This document shows positions 12,701-24,779 of a DNA stretch of 64,000 nt, piece by piece. The notes under the pieces are model-generated. The model made no database searches, was not told where the DNA came from, and saw only the letters and a program-made list of their open reading frames with translations. The stretch spans positions 101,372-165,371 of the forward strand of contig VXAA01001502.1 in the NCBI GenBank assembly GCA_013399115.1, given 5' to 3'. Position 1 is the first letter of the stretch. Every line of letters starts with the position of its first letter. Both the position numbers and the translations under genes were made by a program. The DNA comes from Anseranas semipalmata (Eukaryota > Chordata > Aves > Anseriformes > Anseranatidae).

Positions 12701-14160
12701 TGAAAACAATAATCTACTTAAAAAAATACATATTCACAAATTTGCCTGGTTACTTAAGTAATACAAAGTTGGGAACAAGAGGAACAGAATTATGAACATT
12801 ATTTACTGTTTTTGGGGAAAGATGCTTTTGGATTTATAAATAGTACAAGTATGATAAAATATTTCTAGTAATTAAAGAAAAAGAAGAAAATACAATAGGA
12901 AAATATTTTACATACTAACTTGAGACTTTTGCAAGTATAAAATGGTGATATTAAAGTCCTTTAAGTCACATTCCGTAGCACAAAAAGTTGTTTTTTTAGC
13001 ACTAGGTACTAAAAAGCACAGACTGTCGAAATACAGAAGGAAGAGTCCATTGTCATTTCTATAATATTCCTTAATTTGGAAAGTGTAACAACAAATCAGA
13101 TCCCACTTCAGTTGGCCCTCCACGATCATTTTTTGCTAGATTTTAAAAATGTAGGTAATTTTCCCTTTGCAAATGCACCATCTTATTTCATAGGCACAAT
13201 TCATTTTCAAGAAGCAGTAGAAAGCCTTGAAAAATAACCTTCCATCAACTGTTTTAATCACATTCATAAGTATCTCAATATTTATTACCTGACAGACAGT
13301 GTAAGATAAGAGTATGTTCAATCGGTAGAAAATATCAATCAAGTAAAACTTGTCACATATCATCTGAATAAAATTTATAATTTGATAAGTTTTTAGTGTC
13401 ATTTTCTTGAAATCCACTTCCAGAGTAATGTATTCCTGGTTTTGTGGTTGAGAAAAGAGAATTTTCATTTTTCTTCATACACTGCACTAGAATTTTCATC
13501 AATAAAACACAAAGAATCCATGTTGTTTAGTGGACTATAATTTCTTTACATTATTCTGAAAAAACTCTGTACACAACCAGATTCTTTGTAAATTTGTGTC
13601 TTTTACCAAAATATATCTTTACAGAAGACTGTGAAGACATTCAGTGTCCCATCAAACTGGGCGAATGAGCATCATATTCTGGTGAACACGATTCAAAGTT
13701 ATTAAATCCAAAACAATGAATAGCTGGAATAATAAAAGAGCCACACTGGTGGATGTGTATCACAGAGGGAAAAGCATCACAAACAAAATCACTGTTTAAT
13801 GTTCAGTAGTCATCAAAGAGACAAAGCAGACATTAGTATGTAGGGAAAAGTGAACAAACAATAATAGCATTATTGTATTTCAATACTGTAACAAAGTAAA
13901 ATATGATTGAAAAAAATGTGACTGTTTAGAAACAGATTAAGAAGGCAGCATGAGAAAATGTACAAAACAATCAGAATACAGAAAAGATAAACAGGGAGCT
14001 TCACCTCATTTTCTTATCACCCATGAGCAAAGATACAATTTATGAAATATAAAGGCAAAATTAAACTTTCCAAAAGAAAGAAACCAGATTTAATTTGTGG
14101 AACTCCCTGTCACAGTACAACTTGACAAGTATTTGGCAAAATATATAAAAGAAACCAATC

Positions 14161-14215
14161 ACTAGCTACATATATATTTATATATTTTATATATAGTTCA
14201 TGTAATTAATATATA
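14161..14215. repeat. AT-rich palindromic low-complexity patch
   Basis: Alternating TATA runs on both sides of a short core, able to fold on itself. Confidence 0.8.
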
Positions 14216-16704
14216 AAATGTAATTCAGACTACAGATTAACTAGTCTGGGTTGGAAAAGCATTGTCCCTTTTGAAAATCAGTACTATCAATTTTATTCAA
14301 GTTTTGAGTTTTATTCAGTTTATATTGAGTTTTATTTCTTCTTCACCAGAGTAACTAGAACTGGTGGCTGTCAGAGAAAAGATACGGCATGAATTACGAC
14401 TAAAAATGTATTTTTTCAAGACAAAGCAGGTAAAAATACAACCATTTTTCTGTATATGTTCTGCAGACATAAAACCTCGTTAACACTTGATTTTGAAATC
14501 TTATATTTACTTTCATGGAAATTATTCATGTGAAGATTTTACTTGCAGACTCCCTAATTAATACAGTCAGGAAGCAGAAGATAACACAGCAGATACAGAA
14601 ATAAGTGTTCTGGGAATAAATGTGGAATTTACTACATCTTCAGAAAAATAGTATGTATTTTCTATGCCTCCAGTGTACTGACTAAGATTCAACAGAGAAA
14701 GCATATGCTAGAACTTACTCTGATCAAATTAAATACATATACAGAAATGCACTTGAAAAAAAAAAAAGAAAAAACAACCTCTCTCTTATTCTCTTGAAAA
14801 GAAAAGATATATTCTTTACTTTTTTAATCCAGTAAGAAACCTCAGCAACAGAATGGTGAGTAGCTGGGTTGTGAGAATGTGAGCAGCTGCTGTTATTATA
14901 ACTAAAGGTCTGTCTACGGCTTGAGCCTGAGAGACCACATGTTCGGCTGTCCTCTCATCTTGCCATCCTCACCAATTAACTATTAACATGGAGGGCTGTA
15001 CACATGCTCTCAGGGGCTCTTTAACAGGCTTCTTGGAGAGTGGAACAACTACACAGCAGGGCTCTGGGAACTGAGTAATGTGGGGTATAAGGAACCCTCA
15101 GCAGCTTTGCTCCTCCTAATGACAGTTTTCTCCATAGTTTAGTGCTTAAAGAAGGATACATGAAGTATAACAATTTAAAAAATATATATTTAATGCTCTC
15201 ATTTGTTTAAGGCTGCTAAGCAAAGATTCTGGAAACAATATTTCTTTTTTTTTTTTCCCTTCAGAATATTCTAGCACTTACTGTAAAACAATTCTGTTAA
15301 AATTCAAAAATAAAATTCTTTAAAAATGAGATATAATTTCACAGGAACTCCGAAGGAATCGTTTTATATGGAATTGATAAACATAAAAACAAAAACAACT
15401 TCACAGATAAGTTTGCAACAAACAAAAGATTTCATCCTTCCATTTGTTTCTTAGAAAAACTTGCTCCAGAGACACCTCTGGACTTCTCTAAAATATGACC
15501 ATATCTTTCATTGACATAATATATCCAAAAGAGTAAGTGAAATTGGTTCTATGTCCCTACTACAGACACGTAATTCCAACGTGTAAAAAGAAGGATGCTT
15601 GTTTTACATCCACAAATTTTAGTCACTGCATTAAATTTTACTTTCAACCTTTCTGAAGACATAATGTCATTTAATAATAAAAATAGCTAAGGAGTTGGAG
15701 TTTTGCAGTGCAAGAGGAATATTCGTACATTTTCAATCCCAACTGTAAAACAAGGAAATCAGGTTTCCCTCTTCATTTTAGAAGCAGTAAGTGCTTCAGG
15801 TAGCTAGATGAAGAACATTGGCAGGTACTAAAACACCTTTACAAAATGCAATACATATGTGAGAATGATGTACTTATCTAATATAAGATTTAATCTAACG
15901 ATGAAAAACTCTCATCTACTATGAAAATATTTCGAATAAGATGAAGTTTTATCCAATACTTTTTTATTATAATCAAATACATACCTAAAATTATAAGTTC
16001 TCTGTTCATTGTGAATAATAATTTTGCTTTTGTAAGTTACATTATCACTTGCAGAAAAAAGTATCCGCATTTTCCCTGTTGCTAAAAAAGTTTATTTCCA
16101 GAAAATAAACTTAAATCTCTATGTACTCTCAGGAAGGCTATTGTAAGCAGCTTCTGATTTTGTGGTTGGGAAAATTACTCTGATACCATAACTGGTTTGT
16201 TTCTGTTCCCAATACAATAGCATGTTAGCATTAAGGAGTAAACCTGTATCTTTCAATTCCTGGCTTTAAAAACAAGATCACATATAATCATGATGATCGT
16301 GATAGATGAAGGCAGTGGACGAATATGTCTGGTATTGAACTACATTCTGAAGGCAGTGGAAAAGTGGGGGGGGATGTGGCCCAAAAAAAGTAGAAAAGAG
16401 ATTCCTAGTAGAATTCTCTCTGCTCTTTTACAGTTTCTGAAATTCTGATAGTTTTTCAAAAAAGACTAAGACTGACAAAAGGAATAACTATTTAAGATGG
16501 TTTTATGCTTAGGTCTTTGTTGATTTTGCAGCATGACTGTCCTACAAAAGTATAGAAAAACTACAGTGAAATTATCTTTTAACTTTGCCCTTTGAACAAA
16601 AAGAGTTTTCTAAATTTTTAAAACTGTATTTATTTTCTTACCATAAAATTTTTGCTAACTGATGTAGTATCAACTATGAAATATAGCAAAGACAGCATTC
16701 TTAC

Positions 16705-16893
16705 CTGAACAAGGTGAGCGGGCACTGTGATGATGCAGGCTGACAAAGATTTTCTGAGGAGGCCACGGAGAACATACAGAAATTTGGTAAGACTATGAAT
16801 ATCTTTAGGAGTATCAGTGCTACAAATGTCGTCACCCCACAACATGGAACCCAGACTCTGAATTCCTATCCGCAAAATATTCTTTTGTTTTTT
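16705..16893 (-). CDS. ELP4: ELP4 coding exon 7 (189 nt), RecA core strand
   Basis: Encodes exactly 63 codons, from [16 protein letters not shown] through LWGDDIC to [12 protein letters not shown]. ILRIGIQxLGSxLWGDDIC and [24 protein letters not shown] are the strongest ELP4 signatures in the window and form the hydrophobic strand and helix core of the RecA-like domain, near where Walker B would sit. The acceptor is a T-rich tract ending cattag and the donor ag/gtaaga, both phase 0. A short stretch around STDTPKD differs from mammals and is probably a loop. It is the longest coding exon here. Confidence 0.97.
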
Positions 16894-19800
16894 CTAATGA
16901 AAAAAAGAAAAAAAAAACACACCACTTGTTATTTTTTAAACATTAAGAGGAAAGTGTCATGTACTATATAATTTTTCAAAAATACTACAATTTATAGAAT
17001 TAATGGCTACAATAACTAAATAGTTCCAGTAACCATGGTTTAATCTCAGAGGATCGTGGTAAAAATTACAATTGGAATGGCTTTTTTTTTTTTTACTGAC
17101 TGGATAACACACTATGTTAGATAAGCAAATACAAGTGTAAGAAGACAGCATGGAAATGCATAAAACTACTAATTTGCATTTTCTAAAACTAACCAGCTAG
17201 ATGGAAGTATATTCTGATTAAAAATCCAAGAATATTATGATTTTTCATATAATTTCTCTCCTCCATCACTGACTAAAAAAACACATAAAGCAATCTTTTC
17301 TCCCAACTCTATTAAGCTGGTCTGCTGGAAGGGCCTGAGAGTAATCAAACACAACTTTTCCCTTTACTTCCAACTTTCCACTGTGCACTTCTGCTTTAGT
17401 TAGCTACTAGGTACTAGAATTTAAGCTGTTTTGACATGTAAAATCCTAAGTAGTCTTGTGTTACCTACCTAAAGACCATTTGCTGCACTGCGTTACATTG
17501 TTAGAACAGCAGCCAACAGAGCAATGGCTAAGATACAGCCCCGGTTCTGAAGGGGCAGATTATGAAGCCAGAGTTGTAATTTGTTAATGCAAACTGAAAA
17601 ATCATCTCTCACGATGACAAACCTCTCTTCTGCTTATTTGACATGACCTTTCCTGGTGATCTTTGAATAATATTCTAGGTATATTTGCTATCAACAGCTG
17701 AGAGAGACAATTGTTGAAAAATTCCTTTACACAGTGATCAAAGATACATTTCTGGAGCTCAGGGTTCATACTTAAATAAAGGCCAGCTTTTTTTTTTTTT
17801 TTAATATATAAATACTAGTTTAGATAAATAAAAGCTTACAGTTATTTTCATTACAATGACGTGCTTTGACAAACTGTAGAAATTCATCTCCCCCATCCTG
17901 AATTGCAACTGGAATGACCAGTAACTATCAAGCACAAAACATTGCACAGCTGTTCTGGAAATCCAGAGGAAAGGTTTTGGCAAGAGCAGAGGCTACTCTT
18001 AGAAATGCTTCCTTGTCCATATTGGGTAGACAGAGCCTCAGTTGTGAAACTCAGTTAGTACCACATGGCTCTCCATCCATCCATCCAACTCTCATGGCTC
18101 ACACAGTGAGCTGATCTGCCAATTCTCTTACAACCTTTGTGAAAGCGATACATGTTTTAGCTCTGGTACATTCTTTAGTCTCACAGGCTTTGCAGACTTT
18201 TAGACTTCAGTTATGTAAAGTTAACTTTTTACAGTACTATATGAACATCGGGATAACAGTACAGTATAATAAGGTAAAATCTGACTGCATGGTATTTGTT
18301 AGGCTCGGGAGTTCAGAATTTTAATAAGAACAGGAAAACTAAAGCTAGCCTAATATTCTTTAGTGACTTCTAATCAGAGTGGATTCAAGCATTTCTTGAC
18401 ATTTGCTTAAGCAACAGTACCAAATCAGCCATTTAAGAAAACTACTTTATCGACATACAATGGATATTCACCATGCAGAGAAAGTGTTCTGGTATTTCAA
18501 AACTTCAGAGCAAATATATATAAAATTTACAGAAATATTTGTAATAAGAAAAATATTTTTTTAGGATAACATTTTTTAAATACACTACTAGATCTTCTAT
18601 ACCTATATTACTTTGGATTTGTAAAAAATTTTTTAACCTCTTTCATGTTGTTTTTGTAATAATGATTGGTTTGGCAGCAAGGATAATGATTATTAAGAAT
18701 TTAAAAAAGCTAGCTTAAACAAACACAAAAACAACCTCCTCTCCCAACTTTCTTACCTGGAAAGTCACCCAATTTGAGCTCCAAAGTACACCAAAGAAAT
18801 GTTAAGGAAAAAAAGTTGCCTATGAAAGTTCTGTTGTCAAACATGAAAAAACAAAATAATTCTGAAACACGCGAGCTATTTTGTATGATGTAAAACCACG
18901 CTCAACTTATAAAGGATTCATACGTACTGACTAGCAGCAAAAATTTACTAGGAGATTTAAAAAAAAATATAAAACCAATGTCCATATTTCTAGGTTATAG
19001 GTGATTCAGACACAGAATTTTCAAATTGTTCTTGGTAAAGATGTTCAAGTCAGTGTGAACAGACAGATCATTGCTTTGGTTAACTTCAACCAAACCTTTC
19101 TGTAGCTTAATACCACAAATATTACTGTCCTAAGGCCCACAGGGTCAGGCAGGACAGCCAGCACATTCTGATCTGTGGCGGCCAACAGTAGATGGTCCTA
19201 TAAAACACTACTATTAACTAATCATACCAGGTCCCAGAGATGCTTGACCATTTTATCAGAGGCCTACTAAATCTCTAATGGTATCTTTCACTAATTTCCT
19301 TTATCGTGTCGAACCTCCGTCAGCTGGGTTGAGTCACATTCTGCTCCCTTTTCTCCAGACCCCTCTTCAAATACAGGTAGTGGATACAGAGGAGCCAATA
19401 AAAAGGAGTGGTAACTCTAATTATTGCCATATTGATGTGAAAATAGCCAAAAATATCTGAAAGTTTTACCAATCAGGTTAAACTTTTCCTTTGAATCCAG
19501 ATCCAACAAGCAGCACCTTTCTACGTCTCCAGACTCCAGAGATTTTGTGAAGTTTATGTTTCACAGTATGAAAAATGAAGCACTAAAGGTATCTTCTGTC
19601 ACTCACATGCTGTGATTAATGCATCTACTTAAAGTCAGTAGTAAATCTCTTTCAGCACCTTCCTAATACATCTTGGCCTGTGTAGTTTTCTCCAAACCTC
19701 ATGAAAGCCAATTCCAATAGGACCCATCCAAAAGGGAGAAGATTATTTTGGGTAGAAGAACATACATGCACAAACTTCTCAGAAGCTTATGTTATTATAT

Positions 19801-20514
19801 ATAAGAAGGGTCCAGAAGGATACAGGCTGGTTCTTACTCTACTGTCCTCATATCTAGCTACTTCTTCTCAAGATTTGGTATATAGAAGGAGGGATGGAGT
19901 AACAGAAAGGTGAATTTCCCATAGATTTGGAAGATAAAAAGTTCCAAGATGTGTTCTGGGCCATAACTACATTCAACTCTGGACATACTTTAAGAGGTGT
20001 GTATTACATACTACTTCTAAATGCACAAAAATTGAGTATATAAAGAAAGATAATGTATGTGGAGAAGAGGAATCAAAAAAAAAAAAGTAACAGGTATCAC
20101 TCCAAGAAATCATATGCATTACCTGCATTATCTTCCCTGACACAGAAGCAACTAGCAAGTGCTAATGACTGCCTAGATGGGTAAACTGGTTTGACAAAGG
20201 ATTCTTTCTCAGAGAACCAGAAACTTATATACTTCATTTGGTGAACATATGCTTTTAAATTTGCCTGATTTAAAGGTCTGGTTTTGCTTTATCGACTCTA
20301 ATCAGATGTTTTGAAACAATGAACAAGAAGTACATAAAACCACTATCCACAAGATCTAATATTTTCTTGTCTGCAGAAAGAAAAAAAAAACAAAATATTG
20401 GCTCTCACCAATCTTTATTTTGTTTAAAACGTAAAAAAATTCCGGAATGTACAAAGATGCTGTTTTCCCGTCAGACCTGATTTGCAAAAGAAATAAGAAA
20501 CACCAGTCTAATCT

Positions 20515-20850
20515 CTTCAGGAGGAGGCGATTTGCTGGCTGAAGGCTCCCAGGATATTTGTTTCACCCGGCGCTGCTTTTTGCAGCGTGCAAGCTCTCCG
20601 GCTTCCAGAGGACCTGTCACCGTGCGGGAGGAGCAGCTCTGTGCAGGGTACGGGGAAGCACGGTGACATGCCTGTTGCCATGGTTACCGCAGCGAGTGGG
20701 GAGAGGTGCCTGTCAGGGACCAATTTGCTTCTCCAGACTGGCACCGCCACCAAAGGGAAGGCACGCTCGCCCATAAATCTCAGCGGAGACTACAAACTGA
20801 GCACAAATAATCCAACCAATCTAATTTTAAACACAGGGATTCTATGCAGG
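20515..20850. promoter_or_regulatory. CpG-rich patch with X-box, possible enhancer or promoter
   Basis: About 14 CpG in 300 bp, while the neighbouring intron is nearly free of CpG. It contains an RFX X-box (20674-20687), a perfect hairpin cgctgc/gcagcg (20571-20587), and ends with a donor-like cag/gtaacg at 20849/20850 on the plus strand. Frames are open on both strands but show no recognisable protein. It could be an unmethylated enhancer core or the first exon of a plus-strand transcript antisense to ELP4. Confidence 0.4.
20674..20687 (+). promoter_or_regulatory. RFX X-box-like site
   Basis: gttgccatggttac matches the 14-bp X-box GTTGCCATGGCAAC at 12 positions, with the first half site perfect. 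Confidence 0.5.
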
Positions 20851-21779
20851 TAACGTTTCTAAAATATGCTGTTGGGTAGGAATGCATCCACTCCAATGTT
20901 ATTTTCCCCACAAAAACCATTTTTCAGATATTCAACTAGTAATAGCACACAGACTTGTATTATATTCTTTGACGTTCTCCAGCATCTATACTAATTACCT
21001 TGTACTCTAGTAACATTTCTGTTGGACAACAATAAAGACAATTACCTATCAATGAAGCATCAATATATACCATTTATTATTTTATTTACAACAATTCCAA
21101 AGGAGCTGCATATTTTTCACTATGACAAAGAATAATAGATAGGGCATTGCTCAAATTGGAAAAAGGCTTTTGTTGTATCTTATTAAACTTAGAATATTTT
21201 TGATTACCCACAATATGATTTATGAGAAGCCAAGCAATCTTTACAAGTCTAGTAAGCTGTTTTGATATGTAAGCTGAGAAATAGCATTCTCATTTCTTTA
21301 CCTGTATTTCAATTCTCACTACATAAAGATGCACACCATTTAATTCATTAAAAAATTCACTCCAGTTACCGCAACTTTGAAAGAATCTGAAAGTTTAAAT
21401 GTTCCATCTCAAGAGTCTTGAGCACATTATTGCTAATGCAATGGTTTGAAAAAAATATCTGTAGGTGAAACATGCATTTTACTTAATTTCATTATATTTG
21501 GCAAGCCATTTATTAGCTAACTGCACAGAGTAGGCATTTTAATAATGTTGGCTTACAGTTCTTTTTCAAATGCTCTGCATATCTGTTAAAAAACAAGTAA
21601 AAACTCCAAAAGCACATTAAAATATGAACCACACACTATTTATTTTACTTGTTCACTTTAGCAATTTTTAGAAACAGCTTGCTCCTTGTTAATTTTTCCA
21701 AGATGTTCTCGTGCCCCAGCTTGAAAATTCAGAAAACCTTAGTTACAGGAAGATAGAAGATTAGGAAGGTGTTCAGTAC

Positions 21780-21864
21780 CTGGGGAAGAGAGCCATCAAA
21801 TCCTTCCTGGTAAATGATCCTTTGAATGGACTGAAGCAGCCTTGCATAACCACAGTTCATATTA
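21780..21864 (-). CDS. ELP4: ELP4 coding exon 6 (85 nt)
   Basis: Encodes one base of a split cysteine codon and then 28 codons ending IYQEGFDGSLPQ. The GYxxLLQxIQxIIYxEGFDGSxPQ pattern matches a conserved helix and turn of vertebrate ELP4. The acceptor is taccaacag and the donor ag/gtactg. It enters in phase 2 and leaves in phase 0. The exon is too short for a standard open-frame scan; it was found by reading the minus strand between its neighbours. Confidence 0.94.
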
Positions 21865-23737
21865 CTGTTGGTAAAAAGAAATAGTTTAATAACACATTTT
21901 AATACTCACTAATAGCTTTATTAAATCTAAGCAGACGCAGCTTTCAGTCTCAAAGTGTCATATAGAAAAAAGTGTCATAGAAGGAAAAAAACAATCCTTT
22001 TTGAATAAAGTAGCCATTAAAGGCAGTTGTGATTGGTTCATGTTAACTAATTCAGCATCCAGACATTTTGTGAAAAGTAGAAGTCTCTAGAGATTAAGAT
22101 AACTTAATTATGTCAGGCTCACTTACATGTGGAAGTTTAATGATTTAATGTAGCAACTTAACATTGAAATCATTACAGTATAGTGTTAATCTTCTATAAC
22201 TGACAAACAGCTAGCCAATTGCTATTCTGAGTACACCTACTCAATGCTCTGATGAACAGGGTTGACTTTCTATTACTTAAAGCTTTCATACATACAATTA
22301 TTAAACAATCAAAACCAACAAAAAATGAAAGAGACAATATTTCCACTTAGTTTAAAAACTTCATTTAGCATCATTTGGTTTATTTTTAGTAATTTTTTCT
22401 GGTATCACAACAGAGCATAAAATAATTCTGTTACATTACAGATCCATTTTGTATCCATCCACTACAGGTATCAGTACTCTTTTATTTGCAAGAGAGCAGA
22501 ATTGTGAGCTATAATTTATGTTTATGTATTATTTGGAAAATATCTGATAAGATTAAAAAAAAAAAAAAAAAGCAAACTGCTGCCTACAGAAGGATTTAGG
22601 CATTTAAAACCAAATGAAAGTTCAACAAACCCTCTCCTCGAAGTCCTAGAACTTCCTGCACTTCCAATGCACTTTTTCTCATACCCATCCCAACCACACT
22701 CTCCAGTCCACAGGCTAATATGCACATAGGACAGAAAGTCCTAATCTTTACTTTAAAAAAATCAAGCCAGCTGTTCACTTTCAAAAGATACATACTAGGC
22801 CTTCAATCCCATAGAGCATACTGGTTTTTGTGTCTGGACTTGATGTAGGCTCCTCACTGAAGCTGAGAGTTTAAGCCCTTCCATCTTTTCTAGCTTCAGC
22901 ACTTCCTTACAGTCTCACTAATTACCATCAAGGGTTGTGGATTTAAATCTTATGTACTTCTTGGAAAATCTGACAGGTTATTTTGAAAATTTTGCATCAA
23001 AATATTCTTACTTGCAGCAATCATTTTATATGGTTGGTCTGATAACATTAATGAAACTATTCCCATTACTTTAGCAAAAACCAAAAATATAAACTGCTTG
23101 TATTTTACTAATGAACGCCTAAATAAACACAATTAAACTTGCTTTCATACTTTTGCACAGGAGAGAAGAAAACTTTTCTGAGAAGCATTTAAGAGTTGCA
23201 AACATCTCTGTTACACCATTGCTTTACCACAGAATTCTATATTTCTTTCAAGAAAATAGCATTAACCTCTACCCTAAAATATGTATCCATGTCTACAATG
23301 AAATCAAAATAGTTATATATTCATAATTATTCCAAGTTTTGAAATACTCTATGTAAGAAAACGTTGAGATGACCCTTTCCATATGCAAATAAAAGGGAGT
23401 TTCAAAATTAAACTCCATTTATTTGTTTTCAGTTTTAGTAGCCTAATAATTTAATATTATCTATGAAAATCACAGCACACCAGTTACTTTCCTATCACTT
23501 AGCTGCAAAAGGAATATGTATCAACTGTTACACCTATACTGTCTTAAAGGTATCAGTTTACAGAGTAGGTGGCCAGGAAAAGGGCTTTAGCCTCCACACT
23601 AGCCAAAATGTCTTCCCTCCCCATGTCTCCACATAAGCACAACACACACAACCCTTGTTGTTTACACAGTGCTGTAATTTCTTCCCAGTTTTGCCAGAGC
23701 TAGAGAGAATTTGCAGCATTTCAGAATAGCCAGAAGC

Positions 23738-23776
23738 ATTCCTGTATCCTTTTGGATATTCCTTTATCCTTTTAGA
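23738..23776. repeat. Tandem duplication, period 20 bp
   Basis: attcctgtatccttttgga is followed by attcctttatccttttaga, two mismatches. Confidence 0.85.
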
Positions 23777-24742
23777 AAAGACAGAAACAACTGCTCACCA
23801 ACAGTAGGAAGGAGTTTGCAACTATCTTGTAGCCCTAGCCAGGAACACAGCACGTGTAATACAAAAAGAAGACTGTAGTCCTCTTCATGACTGTGGTCAT
23901 GAAGCAGCATTTTCAAATTTGTGTATGAATATAAAGAATTATTTCTGTAATTCAGAGTGTAACTAGTAAGGAACACACTGTCTGTTTTCAAGAATGCATC
24001 TATTATTTTGCTTTGGATAGTACTACCATGCTTACCATGCTATCCACAGGATAAATCAGAGAATATTCTGCAATCGCTATACTTGCCAATTCCTGGTTTG
24101 CTACTAAATTACTTTTAAAAATGGATGGAAGAATAAAATATTTAAAGCATTAGCAGAATTACAGAGTCCTAAAATTAGAAAAAGAAATAAAGAAATAAAA
24201 GAGATCTTTCATTTATCTATCAAGATTTGCAGCTAAGAAAGATTTAAAGAAAATAACGTAAGCATATAGGTTTATTCAGAATGTAAAAATAGTGGCTCTT
24301 CCACTTCTGGCTAAAACATTAATGGTTTCCCTGAATTTGAACCATGCTATGTAAATAAGGACATGAAAAATACTGCGGAAACACAATTTATAAAAACAAG
24401 TTGCATTGCCCTTCTGGCAATGTTTGTCATAATATATAAGGAAGGAAATAAGGTATTTTTTATTTTGTAATTTTTAGTCTTTTTTGGCTTTGTTACTAAA
24501 CACCATTTAATTCTGATAATGAGTTTAAACAATTCCTTCTTTACTCTTTTTTTTTGTTTAGCAATTTAGTAATGGATAAAGCAGGAGCTGGCAAGAAGGT
24601 ATCCTGGTTACAACAGAGCCTCTGACTTCTCTGTTGACAGTTTCTAAGCATTTAACAAAGGTTAGGTTATCAAGGGTATGACAAATAGCCTTATTATGTA
24701 TATGGAGACTCCATTAGGCAAGACAGTTAAACCTGTTTTATC

Positions 24743-24779
24743 TAAATTTATCTGTAAATCTAGACTCTAGATAAATTTA
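24743..24779. repeat. Inverted repeat, 11-bp arms
   Basis: taaatttatct (24743-24753) pairs perfectly with agataaattta (24769-24779), 15-nt spacer. Confidence 0.95.

Larger units (their letters stand above)
2368..16704 (-). other. ELP4: ELP4 intron 7 (14.3 kb)
   Basis: The largest complete intron of the window. It contains the MAF/CRE block near 4.7 kb, an L3/CR1-like repeat with an AAC microsatellite near 8.2 kb, a CTCF-like core at 9.5 kb, and conserved-looking blocks at 12.1-12.7 kb. An AT palindromic patch lies at 14.17 kb. A slightly GC-richer segment at 3.46-3.85 kb is open in both directions but was not recognised. No other gene was found. Confidence 0.85.
16894..21779 (-). other. ELP4: ELP4 intron 6 (4.9 kb)
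   Basis: Mostly unremarkable AT-rich intron with poly(A/T) tracts, except for the CpG-rich patch at 20515-20850 described separately. A short CATC run sits at about 18071-18085. No coding exon of ELP4 is needed between the flanking exons, whose phases join directly. Confidence 0.85.

Noticed and set aside
13136..13468. 110-codon minus-strand frame
   Set aside because: AT-rich, dominated by Ile, Lys, Phe, Asn and Tyr, no known motif, no matching splice context for ELP4.
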